Assembly: GCA_946406585.1 (NCBI GenBank)
Contig: CAMJLI010000002.1
Location: forward strand, 1 to 47,526
Reading direction: 5' to 3'
Length of the DNA stretch: 47,526 nt
Origin: an uncultured Prevotellaceae bacterium
GTDB taxonomy: Bacteria > Bacteroidota > Bacteroidia > Bacteroidales > Bacteroidaceae
Shown here: one piece after another, positions 43,759-47,526 of the stretch
Position numbering within the stretch: position 1 is the stretch's first letter
Layout: every line of letters starts with the position of its first letter
Notes under the pieces: generated by a model
What the model saw: the letters and a program-made list of their open reading frames with translations, nothing else
The model's database searches: none
Told to the model about the DNA's origin: nothing
Position numbers and translations under genes: made by a program

Positions 43759-43790
43759 CAAAAAAAACGGCTCTCGTTGTCGAGAGCCGT
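43759..43790 (-). terminator. Rho-independent terminator of hsp20
   Basis: CGGCTCTCG (43768-43776) pairs with CGAGAGCCG (43781-43789) around TTGT, with one further A-T pair. On the minus strand the stem is followed by a run of eight or more T (43767-43760). Confidence 0.88.
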
Positions 43791-43836
43791 CATTGTAAAT
43801 AACCCCCCTTGCCTTTTCCGCCATACAGCCTGGCAA

Positions 43837-44262
43837 TTAGTTTATTTGTATGGAACGTGCAACTTTCACCTTTGTCTCTTCAATTTTTGGAAGATTGACA
43901 GTGAGAATACCGTCGCAGACCTTAGCCTCTATCTTCTCCTTGTCCACGTCCTCTGGCAGGATAAGCGTCTGCTCGTATTTCGTGTAGGAGAACTCACGGC
44001 GCAAGTAGTGCGTTTTTTCGTTTTCCTTTTTCTCTTCGTCTTTTTGTTCCATTTTGATTACGAGGTTGCCCTCATCGTTGATGTTGACAAAGAAATCCTC
44101 CTTCTTCAGCCCGGGAGCTGCCAGCTCTACGATATACATGTTGTCGTTTTCCATAACATTGGTTGCTGGTGCCGTGGTGCAAGGTTTTGCAGCTTGAATA
44201 CCTACATTCATCAAGTCGTTGAACAACTCTGGCAACCAATAATTTCCGTGCATAGTTCTCAT
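43837..44262 (-). CDS. Small heat shock protein, Hsp20 family
   Basis: A 141-residue ATP-independent chaperone with an alpha-crystallin domain (about 35-135). It includes YIVELAAPGLKKEDF, the NLVIKMEQKDEEK loop, REFSYTKYEQTLILPEDVD and the GILTVNLPK signature. The short C-terminal tail ends KVARSIQIN, containing an I-Q-I motif of the IxI type that docks between dimers. It is preceded by a strong AGGAGG 8 nt before the ATG. No TAnnTTTG box is visible upstream, so another sigma factor or a divergent promoter may be used. Confidence 0.93.
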   Translation of the reverse strand: MRTMHGNYWLPELFNDLMNVGIQAAKPCTTAPATNVMENDNMYIVELAAPGLKKEDFFVNINDEGNLVIKMEQKDEEKKENEKTHYLRREFSYTKYEQTLILPEDVDKEKIEAKVCDGILTVNLPKIEETKVKVARSIQIN

Positions 44263-44270
44263 GATTTATA

Positions 44271-44276
44271 CCTCCT
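44271..44276 (-). promoter_or_regulatory. Strong Shine-Dalgarno site of hsp20
   Basis: On the minus strand AGGAGG lies 8 nt before the hsp20 ATG (AGGAGGTATAAATCATG). Shine-Dalgarno motifs are generally weak or absent in this phylum and I saw no comparable one elsewhere in the window. Confidence 0.75.
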
Positions 44277-44394
44277 ATTTGTTTGTTAATTATGATAATC
44301 GATGTTGAAAACGCTTCAGTTATGAATTGCGTTCATCCAACAATATGCAACACACGTGCCAAGCGTTCGATTGCGCCATTTTGTCATATCATTA

Positions 44395-44407
44395 TGTCAC
44401 AATGACA
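44395..44407. promoter_or_regulatory. Palindrome TGTCA-N3-TGACA in the hsp20/capA divergent region
   Basis: TGTCACAATGACA is a perfect 5-bp inverted repeat with a 3-bp spacer; another TGTCAT starts 13 bp to the left (44382). It lies between the divergent hsp20 and CapA-like genes and could be an operator. The remainder of 44277-44547 is AT-rich and unassigned. Confidence 0.3.
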
Positions 44408-44547
44408 CAAAACAGGATGGCCAATGATTCACATAATAGTGTGTTCCACATTAATTATCTACCAAGAATTTCATTTTAGCGAAAGACCTAACACTTATTT
44501 TTCATGTGTTTTTCTTCCATAAGTAACGAATTATCAAGAAATATGCC

Positions 44548-44555
44548 TAACTTTG
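44548..44555 (+). promoter_or_regulatory. -7 box of the CapA-like gene
   Basis: TAACTTTG matches TAnnTTTG and lies 27 bp before the ATG at 44583. It argues against a TTG start at 44553, which would fall inside the box. Confidence 0.65.
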
Positions 44556-44582
44556 CCACAACAATCCATCAATCCACTCAAC

Positions 44583-45752
44583 ATGAGAGAAGAAAAACGC
44601 ATCAATCTTACGAAACACTTTCGCGAAATCAGCCTGCTCATGCTTGCAATAACATGCAGCTGTTGCACAGGCAACGCTCAAGGAGGCAGCGTCACCAGCA
44701 CCGACAGCTTAGCCCAAGAAAACGACAAACAACATACTGTGACATTGCTGTTTGGTGGCGACCTAATGCAGCACATCGGCCAAGTGCAGTCGGCCTCCCG
44801 ACCGGACGGTACATACGACTACAGTGGGGTGTTCGACCTCATGGCCCCCGAGATACAACGTGCAGACATCGCCATTGCCAATTTCGAAGTAACCCTTGGC
44901 GGCCCACCCTACAAGGGCTACCCCCAATTTTGCGCACCGGATGAATATCTGCAAGCCGCCATCGACTGTGGCTTTGACGTGCTGACCACCTGCAACAACC
45001 ACAGTGTGGACACATACGGACGAGGCATCGACCGCACCATCACCATGATGGACTCGCTCGGTGCAAAGCATCTGGGCACCTACCGCAACCAAGCCGAGCG
45101 CGACAGCCTCTACCCCTTTGTCATCGAACACAACAACATACGCATCTGCATTCTCAACTACACTTACGGCACCAATGGCATCCCCGTGCCCAAGCCCTAT
45201 ATCGTGAACCTGATAGACACCACCGTGATAGCCAAGGACATCGCCAAAGCCAAGTCGCTGCATCCAGATGTCATCATCTGCATGCCACACTGGGGCGATG
45301 AATACAAACTGTTGCCCAACCAAGGCCAGCGCGACCTTGCCAACTGGCTTTTTGAGAAAGGTGTGGACCACATAATAGGCGGTCACCCACACGTGGTGGA
45401 GCCAATAGAAGTGCGCGAAGGGGAAGACGGGAAGCACCTGCTTGCCTATTCGTTGGGCAATTTCGTAAGCAACCAGTCTCGTCCCAACACCGATGGTGGC
45501 ACAATGGTAAGAATGACACTTACCAAACAAGGAGGGAAGACCACCCTCACCGACTGCGGCTACAATCTATACTGGGTGTCGAGGCCCCCACTTTCCAACA
45601 ACAAGCACGGCTATGTGGTATATCCTGCCAGCTACCCTACGGACGGAATGACCGCCACAGAGCGTACCAAACGCGAAACGTATCTCAAGAACACTCGCGA
45701 CCTGTTTTCCAAGCACAACAAAGGCATTCAGGAATATATGGTGAAACAATAA
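44583..45752 (+). CDS. CapA/PgsA-like metallophosphatase-fold protein
   Basis: A 389-residue protein of the CapA family (poly-gamma-glutamate capsule synthesis protein in Bacillus, metallophosphoesterase-like fold). FGGDLMQHIG supplies the first metal ligands. ADIAIANFEVTLGG, DVLTTCNNHSVDTYGRGI, MPHWGDEYKLLPNQGQRDLANWL and IIGGHPHVVEPIE complete the family pattern. An N-terminal hydrophobic stretch ending near CSCC (about residues 18-28) suggests export, possibly as a lipoprotein. No other capsule gene is next to it, so its real substrate is unknown. It is monocistronic by its own -7 box. Confidence 0.88.
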   Translation: MREEKRINLTKHFREISLLMLAITCSCCTGNAQGGSVTSTDSLAQENDKQHTVTLLFGGDLMQHIGQVQSASRPDGTYDYSGVFDLMAPEIQRADIAIANFEVTLGGPPYKGYPQFCAPDEYLQAAIDCGFDVLTTCNNHSVDTYGRGIDRTITMMDSLGAKHLGTYRNQAERDSLYPFVIEHNNIRICILNYTYGTNGIPVPKPYIVNLIDTTVIAKDIAKAKSLHPDVIICMPHWGDEYKLLPNQGQRDLANWLFEKGVDHIIGGHPHVVEPIEVREGEDGKHLLAYSLGNFVSNQSRPNTDGGTMVRMTLTKQGGKTTLTDCGYNLYWVSRPPLSNNKHGYVVYPASYPTDGMTATERTKRETYLKNTRDLFSKHNKGIQEYMVKQ

Positions 45753-45841
45753 CTCACCAATAAGCAATAATCACATTCACGAAAATGCATATCTTTCTCA
45801 AAATAATGCAAGGAAAGAGAACAACTTTTATAATATTTTTC

Positions 45842-45849
45842 TAATTTTG
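45842..45849 (+). promoter_or_regulatory. -7 box of the terminal repeat-protein gene
   Basis: TAATTTTG matches TAnnTTTG, 42 bp before the ATG at 45892. No -33 TTTG is apparent. Confidence 0.55.
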
Positions 45850-45891
45850 CGAAAAGAAAGTTCTATCACATACCAACAAACCAAAAAAACT

Positions 45892-47526
45892 ATGAAAGAA
45901 AAGCTACGATTACTCATGCTGACCTTGCTATGTGCAGCATTCGGTCAGGCAATGGCACAGGAAGTCATATTGGACTTCACTACCAATGATGTATGGCAAT
46001 TCCCCGAAGGCTCAAGCAACAAGGGGACAGCAGCAGCCACATTCAGCAATGGCGACTACTCCATTACTCTGGAAGCCACTTCAAATGGCTACTATTTCAG
46101 TTCATACCAAGGCAACTATTACCTCATGTTAGGCAAGACAGACGCTTCTCTCACGTTACCGGCATTCAATTTCGACGTTGCCACCATAGAAGTGGTAGGT
46201 AATGCAAACGCCTCAGGCAACGTAAAGCAAAACATCTTTGTAGACGGCGAAGCCATTTGCACGGAGACGACAGGTGCACAAGGAACCAACAAGTATGACA
46301 TTCCTGCAGAATATCAAACGGCTGGAACCATCTACACGCTGAAGATACTGAACAACTACAACAGCCAAATTCGTCAAATCAACATCTACAGAGCTGGCCA
46401 GACGGTGAAAGACACCCCCACCATTCAGTTTGCCAACACCTCTTTCACAGCCATTCTCGGTGAGGACTTTGAAGCACCAGAACTGACCTACACTGGCGAT
46501 GGTGTCATAACCTATTCCTCTGATGCAGAAGATGTTGCTACAGTAGATGCATCGACAGGCGCTGTTGACATCGTTGGCGTGGGCACAGCAAACATCACAG
46601 CCTCAGCGACAGAAACAGCCAATTGCAATGCGGTTTCCACTTCCTACAAGATTACCGTTATCGAGCCACAAGGTGGCCATGAGATTGTTGACGGCATCTT
46701 CGACTTCACCGATGTGACCGACTATGGCACAGGCCTTGTACCATCGAGCGGAAGCGATTACATCACCGAAGACTACACATGGACGGCAGGCAACGTGACC
46801 CTCGTCACCTCCGGCAAGTATCGCTGGTGGTTCGCTGCCAGCGGCAACACGCTGCGCTTCTACAGCAATGTCGCAGAAGAGGTGCAGACCTCGAAGATGA
46901 CCATCTCCGTGCCCGAAGGCTACACCATCAGCCAGATAGACATGACCGGCAGCGGCCTGGCATTCACCGCCAACGTGGGCGAATTTGCCAGCAACACATG
47001 GACCGGCAATGCCCAAAGCGTGGAACTGACATATTCCGGCACTGGCACAAAACAAATCAAGACCATCACCGTGACCTACGGAAGCGGCGAAACACCTGTT
47101 GAGAAAGAGACACCGACCATGAAGTTCGGCACCAACTACTTCACTGTGGTTCTCGGCAATGACTTCACGGCACCAGAACTCACCTACAACGGTGACGGCG
47201 CAGTGACCTACGCATCCGACAACGAAGAGGTGGCAACCGTGGATCCCGCCACTGGCGCAGTTGACATCGTGGGTGCAGGCAAAGCCATCATTACTGCAAC
47301 AGCAGCAGAGACAGAGAATTTCTTTGGTGCCACCGCAAGCTACACCATCAGCGTGACAGAAGACCAAGGCACACATGAAGTGGTGGACGGCACATTCGAC
47401 TTCAGCGACAACACCGACTATGGCACAGGCCTTGTACCATCGAGCGAAAACGAATACATCACCGAAGACTACACATGGACGGCAGGCAACGTGACCCTCG
47501 TCACCTCCGGCAAGTATCGCTGGTGG
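45892..47526 (+). CDS. Large secreted repeat protein with Ig-like domains (3' truncated)
   Basis: An open frame of 545 codons from ATG 45892 to the window edge with no stop. The signal peptide is MKEKLRLLMLTLLCAAFGQA, probably cleaved after AMA. A first beta-rich domain (about 25-165) is followed by alternating modules. One is a Big_2-type Ig domain (PTIQFANTSFTAILGEDF to YKITV, then again PTMKFGTNYFTVVLGNDF to YTISV). The other is a module of about 150 residues beginning HEIVDGIFDFTDVTDYGTG and HEVVDGTFDFSDNTDYGTG. The unit repeats every 232 residues (696 bp). Its Ig modules resemble that in the gene at the left edge of the window. The function is likely surface or extracellular; the C-terminus is not visible. 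Confidence 0.85.
   Translation, partial: MKEKLRLLMLTLLCAAFGQAMAQEVILDFTTNDVWQFPEGSSNKGTAAATFSNGDYSITLEATSNGYYFSSYQGNYYLMLGKTDASLTLPAFNFDVATIEVVGNANASGNVKQNIFVDGEAICTETTGAQGTNKYDIPAEYQTAGTIYTLKILNNYNSQIRQINIYRAGQTVKDTPTIQFANTSFTAILGEDFEAPELTYTGDGVITYSSDAEDVATVDASTGAVDIVGVGTANITASATETANCNAVSTSYKITVIEPQGGHEIVDGIFDFTDVTDYGTGLVPSSGSDYITEDYTWTAGNVTLVTSGKYRWWFAASGNTLRFYSNVAEEVQTSKMTISVPEGYTISQIDMTGSGLAFTANVGEFASNTWTGNAQSVELTYSGTGTKQIKTITVTYGSGETPVEKETPTMKFGTNYFTVVLGNDFTAPELTYNGDGAVTYASDNEEVATVDPATGAVDIVGAGKAIITATAAETENFFGATASYTISVTEDQGTHEVVDGTFDFSDNTDYGTGLVPSSENEYITEDYTWTAGNVTLVTSGKYRWW
46720..47526 (+). repeat. 696-bp intragenic tandem repeat
   Basis: Bases 46720-46830 and 47416-47526 are identical at 108 of 111 positions, including third codon positions, at an offset of exactly 696 bp. 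The second copy is cut by the window edge, so the match may extend further. Confidence 0.85.

Noticed and set aside
1..47526. CRISPR array, insertion sequence or prophage
   Set aside because: No regularly spaced repeats, transposase, integrase or phage structural gene was found; the only repeats are those listed.

Overview
The window looks like chromosomal DNA of a Bacteroidales bacterium, most likely Prevotellaceae-like. Reasons: many genes are preceded by the Bacteroidota -7 box TAnnTTTG; recognisable Shine-Dalgarno sites are nearly absent; there is an AraC-type hybrid two-component regulator; there is a glycine-lipid acyltransferase pair; and DUF4292 and DUF3109 proteins are present. I saw no mobile element, prophage, CRISPR array or rRNA.

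Layout. (1) 1-2310: the 3' end of a secreted multidomain protein with Ig-like and dockerin-like modules, then a small secreted protein. (2) 2326-8597: argE, then a leftward operon dut - TPR protein - DUF4292 lipoprotein - EnvC-like protein, each pair joined by a 4-bp ATGA overlap. (3) 8663-14527: dgt, then leftward genes for a large secreted beta-helix protein and the GlsB/GlsA acyltransferase pair. (4) 14639-31319: a complete rightward division and cell-wall cluster, mraZ-rsmH-ftsL-ftsI-murE-mraY-murD-ftsW-murG-murC-ftsQ-ftsA-ftsZ, followed by a yqeY-like gene. It lacks murF and ddl. Three to four TGGRG repeats at 10-bp period lie in front of mraZ and match the known MraZ operator layout. (5) 31323-34992: recO (leftward), tRNA-Glu plus rpsT from one consensus promoter, and gyrB with a structured leader. 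(6) 35009-39809: a compact hybrid histidine kinase/response regulator, an intergenic region with a 21-bp-period direct repeat, a promoter and a probable small structured RNA ending in a strong terminator, then a GH95 alpha-L-fucosidase. (7) 39813-43695: leftward AraC regulator, DUF3109, ung and gpmI. (8) 43759-47526: hsp20, a CapA-like protein and the start of a large secreted repeat protein running off the right edge.

The core of the window is the machinery that makes peptidoglycan precursors (MurC, D, E, G, MraY), builds septal wall (FtsW, FtsI) and assembles the divisome (FtsL, Q, A, Z). EnvC, the amidase-activator homologue, lies about 9 kb to the left. Genome-maintenance genes (dut, dgt, ung, recO, gyrB) flank it. 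The least explained part is the 37000-37418 interval between the hybrid regulator and the GH95 gene, where operator-like repeats, promoter, RNA fold and terminator are stacked in order.
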